This document shows, one piece after another, positions 9,772 to 21,025 of a stretch of DNA of 25,494 nucleotides; within the stretch, counting starts at the first letter, position 1; each line of letters opens with the position of its first letter. Both the position numbers and the translations under genes were made by a program. The stretch is from contig RCNN01000331.1 in assembly GCA_003667245.1 (NCBI GenBank), positions 1 to 25,494 on the forward strand. The letters are read 5' to 3'. This DNA comes from Heterostelium multicystogenum. Taxonomy: Eukaryota; Evosea; Eumycetozoa; Acytosteliales; Acytosteliaceae. The notes beneath the pieces are model-generated. The model had not been told where the DNA came from and ran no database searches. It worked only from the letters and a program-made list of their open reading frames with translations.

Positions 9772-10534
9772 CTTTACTAAACTACTATTGGTATTATTAA
9801 ATATTTACTGTTCTGAGTTGTAATTATATTAAATATTTTCTAATCTTGATTTCTCTCTATTTCATTATAAAAAGAAAAAAAAAAATAAAATAAGTTAATT
9901 TCTAATTATTAGGGTGGTTATATTAAGAGTATTATTTGATCAAAAATATTAAGCTACTGACTAAAATAACTAAACAATGATAATAATAAAAGTAACAATA
10001 AATAATGATTGTTTCAAAACAATCAAAAAATTAAATATGATTATAAAATTTGCAATCTATAAAATCTGTCTATAAGATGATGGATTCTGGTTGTTATTGC
10101 TGTTGATATTGATAAATTGGGTAATTTAAGAAAAGTAAAGATTTCTTAAGATTGATTAAATGAATAAATAAATAAATAAAGTTTGATATGATTGGATGAT
10201 AATATTAGGTAAACAGCTACTTTTTTTTTTAATCAATAAATAAATAATAGCAATAGAATGAAATTTATTATTGAATTAATAATTTATATTTCTTTATCCA
10301 TTTATTATTCTGAGTGTTCAGGATGTAAATGTATTTCAATCCTTCAAAAAAAACAAACAACACCATAATAATACTACGATATATAATGCAATACGATATC
10401 AATTGTACACCTGTTTACCAACATATAAAAATATCTAATCCCTGTCCACTGCACTTGCACACACTCACTTCTTTTTCTTTCCTTGTACTTTTACTCTACT
10501 TTCTTTGCTTCTAATTTATATTTATTTGATACTA

Positions 10535-10602
10535 TTTATTATTATTACTACTACTATTGCTATTATTATTAATTATTATTATTATTATTATTTAAATAAT
10601 AA
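10535..10602. repeat. ATT/TTA triplet microsatellite
   Basis: Mostly ATT units with interspersed ACT variants, ending in a TTTAAATAATAAT hairpin-like end. Such triplet tracts are abundant in dictyostelid non-coding DNA. Confidence 0.85.
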
Positions 10603-11350
10603 TATCCTTTTGTTTTTTGTTTTAAAATGTATTATTTATTTTATTTTATTTTGCTTATGATAATACTACAATATATATATCTCTTTTTATCTATTATTTT
10701 TACTTCTCTTACCTGTTCTCTCTAATACCGCTAGTTATTATTATTATTATTATCTATTTGTTTGTTTTAATTTTTGATGCAAATATATGATTTTATTTGT
10801 ATATGTATTCAATTTAAATTGAAATGGAATGGTATGATTCCTATTTGCAACAATATTTGTGGTGATAGATAATGTGAGACACTGTGGGGTGAAATGTGGT
10901 GGGAAAATTCTATATAAATTTAATGTATATTCAATAGCAAATCTTTGGTGAAAAACAACAACAAAGTCTATCCTTTTTTGGTTTTGAATTAGATGTGAGA
11001 CTACGTAGTCGACAACAACACTACCAAACACCTTGCTATTAGAATACTCTTAGAGCAAAGCAATTCAAACAGTTTTATTTCGCTTGCTTCATTTCAATGA
11101 GCTGTACTACAACTTCTAACGCTATAGTATAACTAACCTAAACCAATATAATTGAATCTGTCTATATTTTATACTATTAGTTGAACTGTTAAGATCAACT
11201 TCAATCTCTCTAAAAAGCACAATGAACTAAATAACAAATCATTTTCTAACTAAATGATAATTGACAAAGTAAAGAATAAGATACACATATATAACATCTA
11301 GACGATACTATATAGTTTTCTTCCTTAATAACCTACCTATTATTATATAT

Positions 11351-11387
11351 TGTTATTATTACTATTATTACTATTATTATTATTAAA
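11351..11387. repeat. ATT/ACT triplet microsatellite
   Basis: Interrupted ATT repeat with two ACT units, of the same type as the tract at 10535. Confidence 0.8.
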
Positions 11388-12225
11388 AATCGAACTTTAT
11401 TTCCTTTAATTGTTTCTTTAATATGTGTGTGATATGAATATAAAAGTATATCTATCTTTCTTTCTTTATTAGATAAAAATAATTTAACAGATATCTTTTA
11501 TTTATTATTACGATAGATTTGAGTGTTGTATGGTGCCAATAATCAGTAGTCCCACTTTTATTAACCTCTTAATATCATGAGAAAAATTAAAAATATGATT
11601 TTTAATTATTTTTATTTTATTTTACAATTCATGAAAAAGTAAAAGTTGAGCACTCTAGAGGTGGCTTCTTTTCAAGAATTCTCTGTCATCTGAAATCAGT
11701 TTTAAAAGATTTATTAAAAATAAATAATAAAAACAAAAAAATAAAAACAGTGGCAATGAATATTGATTATGGTTAATCCCACATAAACCCAACACACCTA
11801 ACTCAATCAATGAGTTTTAGTGAATCACTATTAATTGTTATACATATTCACCATCACGTCTATATTAGTTGTTGTTTTCTATGTGGAAATCATATATCAA
11901 ACTATTGGAGATTTGGATATTGATTATGTGTTGATTTTTTTTATATATGAAGTTCGTCTCATCTTATTATAAAAATTATAATTATTTATATATATGGTCA
12001 ATTCAATGCATGAGTACATACAAAATACTATTTTAAGCAAAAAAAAAACTATATTATAAATTAATTAATTAACAAAGAGTCTGCAAACATACTGTTTGAT
12101 CAAAAACTCCAAAAATAAAAAAAACAACAAACGAACAAAGATCAAAATAATATTGTTGTGCAGCTAAAATTGTTTATATATCTTTGCAGTTTGATTGATC
12201 AGATTATACGAAAAGAAAGAAGTCT

Positions 12226-12402
12226 ATGATGACACATTTAAATACAAATACCAGACCTAATCTTCAAACAAAACTAGAGGATATGGTTGTTCAAACTTGT
12301 CCAAGTTGTTACTCCTTGTCACACCGAAACAAAATATTTCTGGAATATTTTGATGGGTTGGCAAGAAAACTCTGGGCTTCAATCACACTTTTTAAATTTT
12401 AG
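12226..12402 (+). CDS. Doubtful 58-residue ORF with a CPSC motif
   Basis: Opens MMTHLNTNTRPNLQ, then QTCPSCYSLSHRN and FDGLARKLWAS, and stops at TAG 12400-12402. The base composition is clearly less A+T-rich than its surroundings, and a single CxxC pair could be half of a zinc site. No partner Cys pair, intron or known family is seen. It may be one exon of a larger gene, an untranslated RNA or chance. The neighbour at 12536-12860 converges on it. Confidence 0.27.
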   Translation: MMTHLNTNTRPNLQTKLEDMVVQTCPSCYSLSHRNKIFLEYFDGLARKLWASITLFKF

Positions 12403-12535
12403 TTATATTTATTATATTTATTTATTTATTTTTATTAATGTTTTCTTTCTTCATTAGTAGAAGCCCAAGTTAAGTAATATTTCCATTTTTACATGTAAAA
12501 AAGGCACCTGAAACCATTTATTATTAATTGATCAT

Positions 12536-12860
12536 TCACAAGTTGTTGTTTTTTTGTTGTGTTTTTGACACGGGCGAGTACAATGATATCATACTTTTTA
12601 ATGGTCTTTGCAAGATAGTCTGTTGGAACCTAATATAGGTCAGCTCAATGCTATTAAAGGTGTGCCTCAGTGCCCATTTTCTATAGTAGTAGCCACCGTA
12701 ATAGTTCAACCCGAACAATGCAAATACTATAGATTTAATAGGGTAGAATGTTGATAAGGGTCTTCCTTATGGTGTCCAGGACAGATACATCACGATAAAT
12801 TGGAATTTGTGGAGGCTGCAATCTGAAAAAAGTGATTTCAAAAAAAGAGAATGTCGACAT
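12536..12860 (-). CDS. 107-residue orphan protein with a probable membrane segment
   Basis: Starts at 12860 (MSTFSFFEITFFRLQ), continues PPQIPIYRDVSVLDTIRKTL then INILP and, after one extra base in the G run 12741-12743, IKSIVFALFGLNYYGGYYYR and KWALRHTFNSIEL. It ends with TQQKNNNL and a stop at 12536-12538. With that base removed the frame is exactly 108 codons. The middle (IVFALFGLNYYGGYYY) is a hydrophobic/aromatic stretch long enough for one membrane helix, flanked by basic residues on its C-side. Codon composition stands out from the very A+T-rich flanks. No family is recognised. A small organelle or ER membrane protein would fit, but that is only inference. The start is an in-frame ATG with no better upstream candidate. 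Confidence 0.55.
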
Positions 12861-13696
12861 AAATAGAACACAATCAATTGGGTGTTATTGCAATACTATT
12901 GGTCCAGTCCATCGATTGGTTTTTGATTTTGCAAATTTCTCTATCGCAGAGACTTCATTGAAATAAAAAATGTACGATCAGGATTTTTTTACTAATTTTT
13001 CTTTTTTGTTTAATTTCTATTTTTTTATTTTTTTGTTTTTTTTAGCCTTAATTATTGGAGTGGTTAAATCTGTTTGACCAAAACTTACCCAACATATGAT
13101 TTTTCAACCAACAAATCATACGCTAATTTATAACACACAGGGCACCCATCAGGACCAAATCTTCTCTTTAAGTCTTTCACATATATTATCTCAAAACATC
13201 ACCCACCACTCAATAATATCTCAAACTACATTACTTAAAGAGTAGTAGTATAAATCCAAACAGATCAAATCAATCGATTATTTTTATAAACATCAACAAT
13301 AAAATAATAATAATCTTTAAAAAAGATCTCACTTATCAAACCAAACAGTTTCTTCTTTCTTTTTTACTATTTAGAATTTTCAATATCTATCTATCTTCTC
13401 TTCTTCCAAACAACAGGAGCAAAATAATTAACAGTCAAGTCAACCAACAGTTCAATTTAACAAAATCATCTACAGAATACAACAGTACATTATTATTATT
13501 ATCTTATTTAGTTTGGTATCTATCTCAATCTATTTATTTATTTATTAAATTATTTATTCATCCAGTATTATCATTCAATTATCTTAATCTTCAATTATAT
13601 TAAATAGCCTACCAAAGAAAGAATTTATTTTTCATATAAGCAAGCATATATTTGTAGTAGTATTACCAACCATCTAACAATCCAATCATTTACAAG

Positions 13697-13761
13697 GTAA
13701 GCCCAAATACAAAAATAACCATATCACATTAAAATAATAAATGCACATTTGCTTTATTCAG
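13697..13761 (+). other. Candidate 65-base intron in a 5' untranslated leader
   Basis: The donor is ACAAG before GTAAGC and the acceptor is CTTTATTCAG. The size and A+T content are those of ordinary introns in this window. There is no coding frame on either side, so it would be a leader intron. Confidence 0.4.
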
Positions 13762-13804
13762 TAAAATCCGAACCACTTCACTCTATTCTCACTGTCAATC
13801 AGAT

Positions 13805-16068
13805 TGATCAATCAAAATAACAATATTTTAACTTGTTGATGTGCAAAGAGTAAAAATAAGACAACAACACACCCAATTTTCACTCACAAAATTAAAGCCT
13901 TATCTACTTATTCAGTTTTAATTTATCATAAATCCAAATCAAACATTTTTATTTTAAAATTAAAGATAAAAAAAAATTACCAAACATTCTAATTTCACTT
14001 CTGGGGTTTTTTGTTCGTCTTTGGTAATTAATACTCGATACAACTGCAAGATATATTATTCAAAAACAAATTAGATGATGACCAGTCGGCTAACTTGAAA
14101 ACTATTAAATTTAATATACAAATACAATTACTCTCATTATAACAAATAGAAATAGTTAGTTCTTTCTTTAAGGAATATTCCAAAAACCAAATCTACAACA
14201 ACAGTTTTCAGAAGTAAGTTGGTCAATTTTATTTGTGTTTGTTACTTCACATTCATAGTCACAGTCAATTCATTGCATGATAATTATAAATAATTGTCGT
14301 CATCCAATCTTGTAAAATTGGTTGTTCGTAAGTTTACTTGTTCTTGTTTGTGGCTACTACTCTTGGAATCACCTAATATTAGTAAGAGGATGTTTCTTAA
14401 AAATTGGAACGCCACCAATGACAAAGAAATAGTTAATCTTAAGATTTCGATTATCCAATTATTAGTTATAAAATTAGCTGAAATCAGTTAATTAATTAAA
14501 TTAAGGAGTGTTACATCAATTCAATTGAGAATAATAGTAACTTTGTTACTTTGTGTGTTTGTTGTTATTTCAAAGTATTAGTTGCTTTGGTGGTGGTGCA
14601 AGTAAGCAATAAATACATATAAACAGCTCGTGTGTAATGAATCTAAATATTGATCAATTGTTGCTTTAGTTTCGCAACCAATAATCAATTCTCATAATTG
14701 CGCTGTTGTGTGGTTATTGTTTTTTTGTTTTTTGTTTTTCTCTGACATTTTCGGCTTCATCAAACGAGGTGGAGTCTCCACTGGTTGAGTTTGGCAAGTG
14801 TGTGGTTTTTTTTTTCACGCTCAAACAAACACAACCGAACTTGCCTCTATTTTTTAAAAACACTTTACATAAAACCCTTTTAATGTATAATTAGTTTACC
14901 ACCACAAATCAAACACACAACAACAACAATTAAGAATAGGATTCATTACTATTATTATTATTATTATTGATTTGTTGGTGTTGATGATTCTATTTAGTAC
15001 ACACAGATCTATCTGAATCCAAACACCATCTTAATTCACATGACATGTACGATATAGACCTTGGCAGTGAGATAGATTCAACTTTACATTGTGGATGTAA
15101 GAATAACTACACAAGCTCACTTCCTACTCCTACTACTATCTTATATTTGTAATTTTTCAGTCGTTCATCATAGGGGAGGTCTTCTCCTCCTATTCGACCT
15201 CAATTGATCAAAGCGGCTAGCACACAGTAAATCTATCAGTTATATAGGTACTTCTAGTTGATCACATATGAGTGTGCTATTGTTTGGTGTGTTTGTTTTG
15301 GATTCAGGTGTGATTGATCACATTTAATTCTTTTACAAGTTTATTTCTTGTTGTTGATGTAATACTACTTTCAGAGTTCAGTGGACCTTTTACACTTCAT
15401 AAATACCACAACACTACTCTTTGATTGATCAATCATTCATTTCAATTCCAAAACAACTAGACTCAATTCTTTGTTATATATCTCTATTTGTAACATTACA
15501 TTAAATTATATTTCAATATTAATTTTCACAACTTATATTTTTATTATTATTATCCTCAAATCTTCGTCTTCTTTAACAAAACATCCTTATCCTAAAATAA
15601 TATCCAATTAACTATATCACAGACTACATTGTACTTTAACAATATTCTCTCAACAACACTTCAAAATATTAACATTAATTCGTATTCTACACATTATATT
15701 GACTTTATCAATTCACTCTAAATTTGACTATATTGCTAAAAGCGAGCAGGTAGGTTTAAAAATTCAAACATAAAACTAACTAAACAAAGCAAACAATGCT
15801 TAGTTGAATACCAACTCATATCATTTAAATATCACCCTATATTTGTGATATGATCAATCACACCACACTCACATATTGTTTTCCAACACACACTGGCACA
15901 ACACTCATCAATATAACCATATATAATTTTCATATGAATTTTACACATGTATTACTTCAAGCCACTACTCACTCTTGATCAACATACAGACATACCTTAC
16001 TGCATGCAGAAGTGTATTTGCTGTTGATTGATTATTAAGTATTGCTGGTGATAATAGTGTGCTGATCA
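13805..16068. promoter_or_regulatory. Cluster of nine TGATCA palindromes
   Basis: TGATCA occurs at 13805, 14651, 15205, 15259, 15315, 15426, 15851, 15976 and 16063. A tenth copy lies further left at 12196. Most are extended to ATTGATCA or TGATCAAT. With roughly 78% A+T, fewer than one is expected in this length (hand estimate). A palindromic core suggests sites for a dimeric factor or paired half-sites; no factor can be named from sequence. Confidence 0.45.
14214..14268 (+). other. Candidate 55-base leader intron
   Basis: Donor GTAAGT after TTTCAGAA, acceptor CACATTCATAG. Like 13697-13761 it lies in non-coding DNA and would only make sense in an untranslated leader or non-coding RNA. Confidence 0.3.
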
Positions 16069-17166
16069 ATTTATTAAAATACTGCTCTCTCTAACACTTA
16101 ATAATATCAACATAAACACACGGGCACAACAACAAACTAATTCTGCTAAACATATCATCAAAATCCAATCAATTATTATCCAATCTAAATCTGTTTAATT
16201 AACAATATTAAAATGGAACAAAATGATATTAGCATCACCGCTTCCAAGTAGATAAATATTTTTGCTGCTTGTTGTTTGGTTTATTGTTCAATATTATTAT
16301 TGATGTTTTGATAGTAGTACTAGTAATAATATTCTATATAGAAATTAGGATTGAAACTGTACCTTCAAAAAGACATATATATATATTAGGCACAATCATA
16401 TTCTTGTACACTCTATTTTCAAAATCAATCTCGTGAGGGAGCAATAACCAAAAATATAAAATTCAATATCTTTAATATATTACTTATTTCATCTCCAAAA
16501 GCTCCATATAATAATAGTAACAATAGTAATTGTTCAAAAATTATTATTATATTTAAAACAAAAATAGTATTTACTGTTTAAAAATAGATAGATAGATAAA
16601 TAGACAACAATAATATATAGCTATCTTGCTTGTTACTGAAATAGAGCTGTTGAACAAAAATCAATCAAAAATTAATCAATTAACAATCGGACATCAATAT
16701 ACATTGTTGGTATTGTCCAACCAGTTTTGTTTTTGAATTCCATTTATTTATATATGTTTTTTTAGTGTTGTTATCTTTGTTAATCTCATTCTTATATACA
16801 TTTTGTAAAGTGACCACTCCTACCATATCATCAAATAAATCAATTTAAATCTTAATCTCATTACCTGAAATACTAATAATTCTTTTCTTCTCTTTTCTTT
16901 TCCTCCCCTACTAGACTACCCTCATAATTATCCAGGTTTTATTAAATTACTCATCATCTTATCATAACATTAAATATTTTTTTAATTTTTTTCTCTACTA
17001 TCAACCTTAATATTAAATTATATACATATATAAATTTGTACAATAATAATAGTTATATAAATATTATATCATCTTAAAGTTAGAATAACATTAAGAAAAT
17101 CTAAGTTTCCACAAACCAAAAATCAAAAGTTAGATTCCGATATAATCAACCAACAAGTAACAAACA

Positions 17167-18313
17167 ATGGGAAATATTTGTTCATCATCAACAGAGGGCG
17201 CCAAGGCCAACAATGACATCAATATGCAAATTGAAAAGGAAAGAAAGAAGAAGTTCAATGAAGTTAAATTACTATTGCTTGGTGCTGGTGAATCCGGTAT
17301 GTACCGTAACAAGTAAGACCACGGTCTTGGAAAAATAATTACTAATCAAATATTTAAATATTAGGTAAATCGACCATCGCCAAACAAATGAAAATTATAC
17401 ATCAAAGTGGATATAGTAATGAAGAAAGAAAGGAATTTAAACCAATTATATATAGAAATATTTTGGATAACATGAGAATCTTGTTGGACGGTATGACAAG
17501 AATTGGAATGAGTATCGATCCATCTAATCAGGAAGCAGCCAATATGATTAAAGATTTGACTTCATTGCACTCATCGCTCACCGCCGAGAATTGGAGTGAA
17601 CTCAACGAAGACCAAGGTAAACAAATTAAAGCATTATGGGCCGATCCAGGTGTCAAACAAGCAATGAAGAGAGTTTCCGAATTCAGTACACTCCCAGATT
17701 CAGCTCCATATTTCTTTGATAATATCGATCGTATGACTTCACACGTCTACACACCAACTGACCAAGATATCCTTCATACTCGTGTTATGACCAGAGGTGT
17801 CCACGAGACCAACTTTGAGGTTGGAAAGATTAGATTCAGAATGGTTGATGTCGGTGGTCAACGTAGTGAGAGAAAGAAGTGGTTGTCATTGCTTTGACGA
17901 CGTTACTGCCGTTGTATTTTTGTGTTGCTCTCTCCGAGTATGACCAATTGCTCTACGAAGATAACTCCACCAACCGTATGACAGAGTCACTGAGGGTATT
18001 TGGTGATGTTTGCAATTCATGGTTCATCAACACACCAGTCATTCTCTTTTTGAACAAATCCGATCTTTTCCGTGAGAAGATCAAGACCATCGACCTCTCC
18101 GAGACCTTCCCAGAGTACAAGGGTGGAAAGGACTTTGAGCGTGGTGCCAACTACATCAAAGAGAGATTCTGTCAAATCAACAAGAACGAAACCAAGAGTA
18201 TCTACACACACGTCACCTGTGCCACTGACACCGACAATATTCGTGTAGTATTCCAAGCAGTCAAAGATATTATTTTCACCCAATGTATCATGAAGGCTGG
18301 TCTCTACTCTTAA
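17167..18313 (+). CDS. gpaB: Heterotrimeric G-protein alpha subunit, G-alpha-2 type
   Basis: G-alpha-2 couples the cAMP chemoattractant receptor to adenylyl-cyclase and actin signalling during aggregation, at the plasma membrane. Exon 1 (17167-17296) begins MGNICSSS, a myristoylation site (Gly2, Ser6) with a palmitoylable Cys5, and ends in LLLLGAGES plus one base. The intron 17297-17364 splits the next Gly codon inside the P-loop GAGESGKST. Exon 2 then gives IIHQSGYSNEERKEF, switch I TRVMTRGVHETNF (catalytic Arg), switch II DVGGQRSERKKW (catalytic Gln), FLNKSDLF, the TCATD base-binding loop and the C-terminus KAGLYS, which lacks a pertussis-toxin Cys. Two extra T bases (17889-17890 and the run 17917-17921) disrupt the conserved CFDDVTAVVFCVALSEYD block. 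Removing them gives 358 residues, the normal length. The remainder is flawless, so sequence error is the likely cause. Confidence 0.95.
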
Positions 18314-18987
18314 GCCAATCATTTAGAACATTATCAATTCTAAACAATTGGTTTCAATATACTTTAATAGTTATTGATTTAGTATTATTAAGATATATAA
18401 TTCTTTTGTTTTTTTTTTCCCCAACTGTATACAGACAACAACAACCAAAATAATTCTACTATTTATATAACTCATCATATAATTATAACAACAATATATT
18501 CAGCATTTTCCATGGGCTTCCGGAAGCAAGCAACAACAACTACCAATCACATAACTAAAAGCAAAGATACGGCAAAGCATGTGGTCCATCTGCACTACAC
18601 TCATCTCTCAACACCAAACAACCAACACCTGATAACCTGACAATGATTTATCATTTAAATATTAAATGATTATTTATTTAATTTATAGATTTACCTACAC
18701 ATACCAATGTAACCAATCAACATTACAAACAACAAATACAATACTCAAAGATTTACTTGTTGTATTGTTTTTTTCTATCTCTTTTCTTTTAATTGATAGT
18801 AATAAAAAAATTTAATTAATTTGTTAATATTCATTGTTTTTTTCAATTTGATGACTCCACAACAAACTACAAATTGATATGAGGTTAGTTGACAGATCAG
18901 TAAAATCAAATGCAATAAGTAGTAATATAGAATAAATAACAAAGATAATTCCAAACATAACAAATTTTTTTTTTTTTTTTTATTCTC
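18314..18987. other. Convergent 3' intergenic region between gpaB and the CBS gene
   Basis: Contains a T run near 18408-18418, a perfect GC-rich 12-base palindrome GCTTCCGGAAGC (18516-18527) at the start of a 44-codon chance frame, and a T17 tract (18965-18981) directly after the leftward gene's stop. No supported gene. Confidence 0.45.
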
Positions 18988-20139
18988 TTAGAATGGTAAG
19001 AGTTGGAGCAATAAATCACCAAGGCTGATCACACTGATTGGCTTTCTTGTTTCTGTACCGTCAACAACAAAGATACGATGGACTTGGTTTGTGTAGATCT
19101 TTGTCAAAGCAGACTCAAATGTTTCATCCTTGACGCAGAAGATGGCATGTCTTGGTCTAATACTCTTGGAGTCTTTCTTGATGTACTCTAAGAACTCAGA
19201 GATTGGACGATAGAGTTTCCAGAACAATGATCCGTCAGTTGCCATTCCCTTGAGATCTCTAATGGAGAGTGTGTCTACTAATTGACCAGTTGAAGAGATT
19301 ACAGCCAAACCAGTGACATTCTTCTCTTCCATAAGTTTGAAGGCATCAATAGTTGCCATAGTCAATGGTACACTAATTACTTCAGATTCACTACAGAGAC
19401 CACGCATGTTCTTGATAAGCATATCCTTCTTGGCACCCATCAAGTTAAGGTGTTCATAGACAAACTTGATCATTTGTGATTGGGTCAAGATTGATACCAA
19501 ATGACGATTTTTCATGTCATCTAAAATAGCAATATGATGGGCATGGGGATCTCTAGCCATGATTTCAACTACGGAGAAGAGTGAGTACTCCTGGGTAATT
19601 GGATGAAATTTATTCTCTCTTGTTGGGAATGACATAACATCATTGACTTTGAGCTTTTGGAATGCTTCAGATTCGTTGGTCAACTTCCAGAAGTCATGTT
19701 CAAGAGACATCTTTTCTTTTCCAAAATGTTCATTTACATATTTAACAATATCAAATAATCCAAGGAAAGAAATCCATTTTTTCTTGTCTGATTGTTAATA
19801 ACAAAAACAAAAAATAATTAATAAATATTCTTATTATGTAGAAAAGTAAAACAATTACCTGTTGTTAAGAAAACTGGAACAGACATGAATTTTTTATCCG
19901 ATAGTCCTTTGAAAACTTTACAAAGGTTATCATCTCTCTGGGCAGAGAAAATGATTTCATCTCTGGTCTTGATGGACATTTGCTTTGGTATGAATTAATT
20001 TCAAAAGCAATGCATTTCCTTCGGCGTTTAAGGAGTCGTTCAAAGGTGCCATAGCCTCTTTGGTGTGAACTTGCTCCTTCTTTGTCTTCTTGTGCTCTGT
20101 AGCAGTGGCAGACTCACCTTTTCTCTTATGATCTTCCAT
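18988..20139 (-). CDS. Four-CBS-domain protein, AMPK-gamma/CBSX-like
   Basis: Exon 1 (20139-19859) opens MEDHKRKGESATATEHKKTK, a Lys/Glu-rich, probably disordered head. It then enters the first CBS motif (KFMSVPVFL). The 71-base intron (19788-19858, GTAATT..AATCAG) splits an Asp codon. Exon 2 (19787-18988) resumes DKKKWISFLGLFDIVKYV, then CBS2 (VVEIMARDPHAHHIAILDD), CBS3 (AFKLMEEKNVTGLAVISSTG) and CBS4 (ALTKIYTNQVHRIFVVDGTE), ending LLLQLLPF. Paired CBS domains (Bateman modules) bind adenine nucleotides. Four in one chain is the plan of SNF1/AMPK gamma subunits and of plant PV42/CBSX relatives. One extra base at 19979-19981 is the only shift. Corrected, the gene has 360 codons (359 residues), a usual gamma size. 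Whether it is the true gamma subunit or a paralogue cannot be decided here. Confidence 0.88.
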
Positions 20140-21025
20140 TGTATTTCAAGTAAGTAGATTATGAATGAAAATAAAAAACAAATGAATAAAGTAAATAAAT
20201 AATTAATTTACTAATAGATGTCAATAAGAATAATACAAATGTATTTGAGAAAAGAAAAAAATGAAAAGAAATATCCCAATGAGTATTTATAGTTGATCTC
20301 TAATTTAGGAAATCTATTTAATTAATGTATATTGGTGATACATTTTCAGGGTTAGTAACTTTGGAAATCCCAATTTCTAATAATTAAATTAAATTTCAAA
20401 TATATCCAAAGCATATATAGAGAGGATATACTTTGTAATTGGCTAGACTATTTCCAAGAATCATACAATGTAATTCAATACAACACTCCTCAGAGATTTA
20501 AAAAACATCTTTTATCTTCAGTCTATTTAAGGTGAAAGTTTGTCGTTCATGTGAAATTCAGCTTATCATGATTTGTAATCTATTATCACTGTGTATGTAG
20601 AGTTTATTTTTTGGGTGTTGTAATTGTTGTCAACACTAAAATCTTTGGACAGTGTGAGTTGAATAACACACTTCACGAATACTAATTTGTAATCCTAGTA
20701 TTATTATGAATAATGGGTACTACATTTTCAGTATAACCCACAAAACTAATTCCAAAATATAATTAAAATTAAATAATAAATAATATTTTTAATTATTTGG
20801 AATAAAACACTAAATATACATACAATTATCTTTTAAAAATTAATTTTGTCATAAAAAACCAACCTTATTTAATTGTTAAAGTTTATTAATTATTATCTAA
20901 TATTCTGATACCCTATTTGGAATATTAAGTGTCAATAGCATATTATTCATACATTCATTCGTATAATATTTTTTAATAAAATAGAAAGTACATTACATAT
21001 ATAGTAAAAACCATTTCGTTAGATA
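20140..21025. promoter_or_regulatory. Divergent promoter region, CBS gene and stress-protein gene
   Basis: 0.9 kb of A+T-rich DNA between opposite starts. It contains TATATA-type sequence near 20400-20420 and 20995-21003, plus AACCCACAA at 20735-20743, which resembles the dictyostelid upstream element of small RNA genes, although no RNA gene is visible after it. No protein gene is seen. Confidence 0.4.

Larger units (their letters stand above)
9772..12225. other. Long gene-free A+T-rich region
   Basis: 2.4 kb in which only very short chance frames occur. It contains triplet AT repeats (listed separately), A and T homopolymers, and TA runs. The left end is the promoter of the 9771 gene. No tRNA, snRNA or conserved protein block is seen. 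Confidence 0.5.
12861..17166 (+). promoter_or_regulatory. 4.3-kb upstream/leader region of gpaB
   Basis: There is no convincing protein gene between the orphan at 12860 and gpaB. The region instead shows T/C-rich patches followed by A/C-rich leader-like sequence (about 13360-13700, 14880-14935, 15540-15750), GT- and CA-rich G-box-like stretches (15283-15295, 15859-15873) and good splice signals. The splice signals are donors at 13697, 14214 and 15750 and a strong pyrimidine-rich acceptor ending CTACTAG at 16914. A 12-codon upstream ORF (MEQNDISITASK) lies at 16213-16251. This looks like a promoter with spliced 5' untranslated exons, or several alternative starts. Its link to gpaB rather than to the leftward gene is inferred from orientation of the splice signals. 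Confidence 0.45.

Noticed and set aside
10750..11031. Minus-strand open frame of 93 codons
   Set aside because: No conserved motif, no promoter or intron context and an A+T-driven composition; most likely chance.
14706..14894. Plus-strand open frame rich in Phe and Leu
   Set aside because: Low-complexity translation of T-rich DNA in the gpaB leader region.
15167..15198. GGGGAGG..CCTCC hairpin followed by TTCGACC, looking briefly like a tRNA
   Set aside because: No acceptor stem, D arm or anticodon arm can be folded around it; a short inverted repeat only.
20735..20743. AACCCACAA, matching the dictyostelid upstream element of small nuclear/nucleolar RNA genes
   Set aside because: About 60 bases downstream, where the RNA should begin, there is only low-complexity A+T DNA and no snRNA, snoRNA or class I RNA feature.
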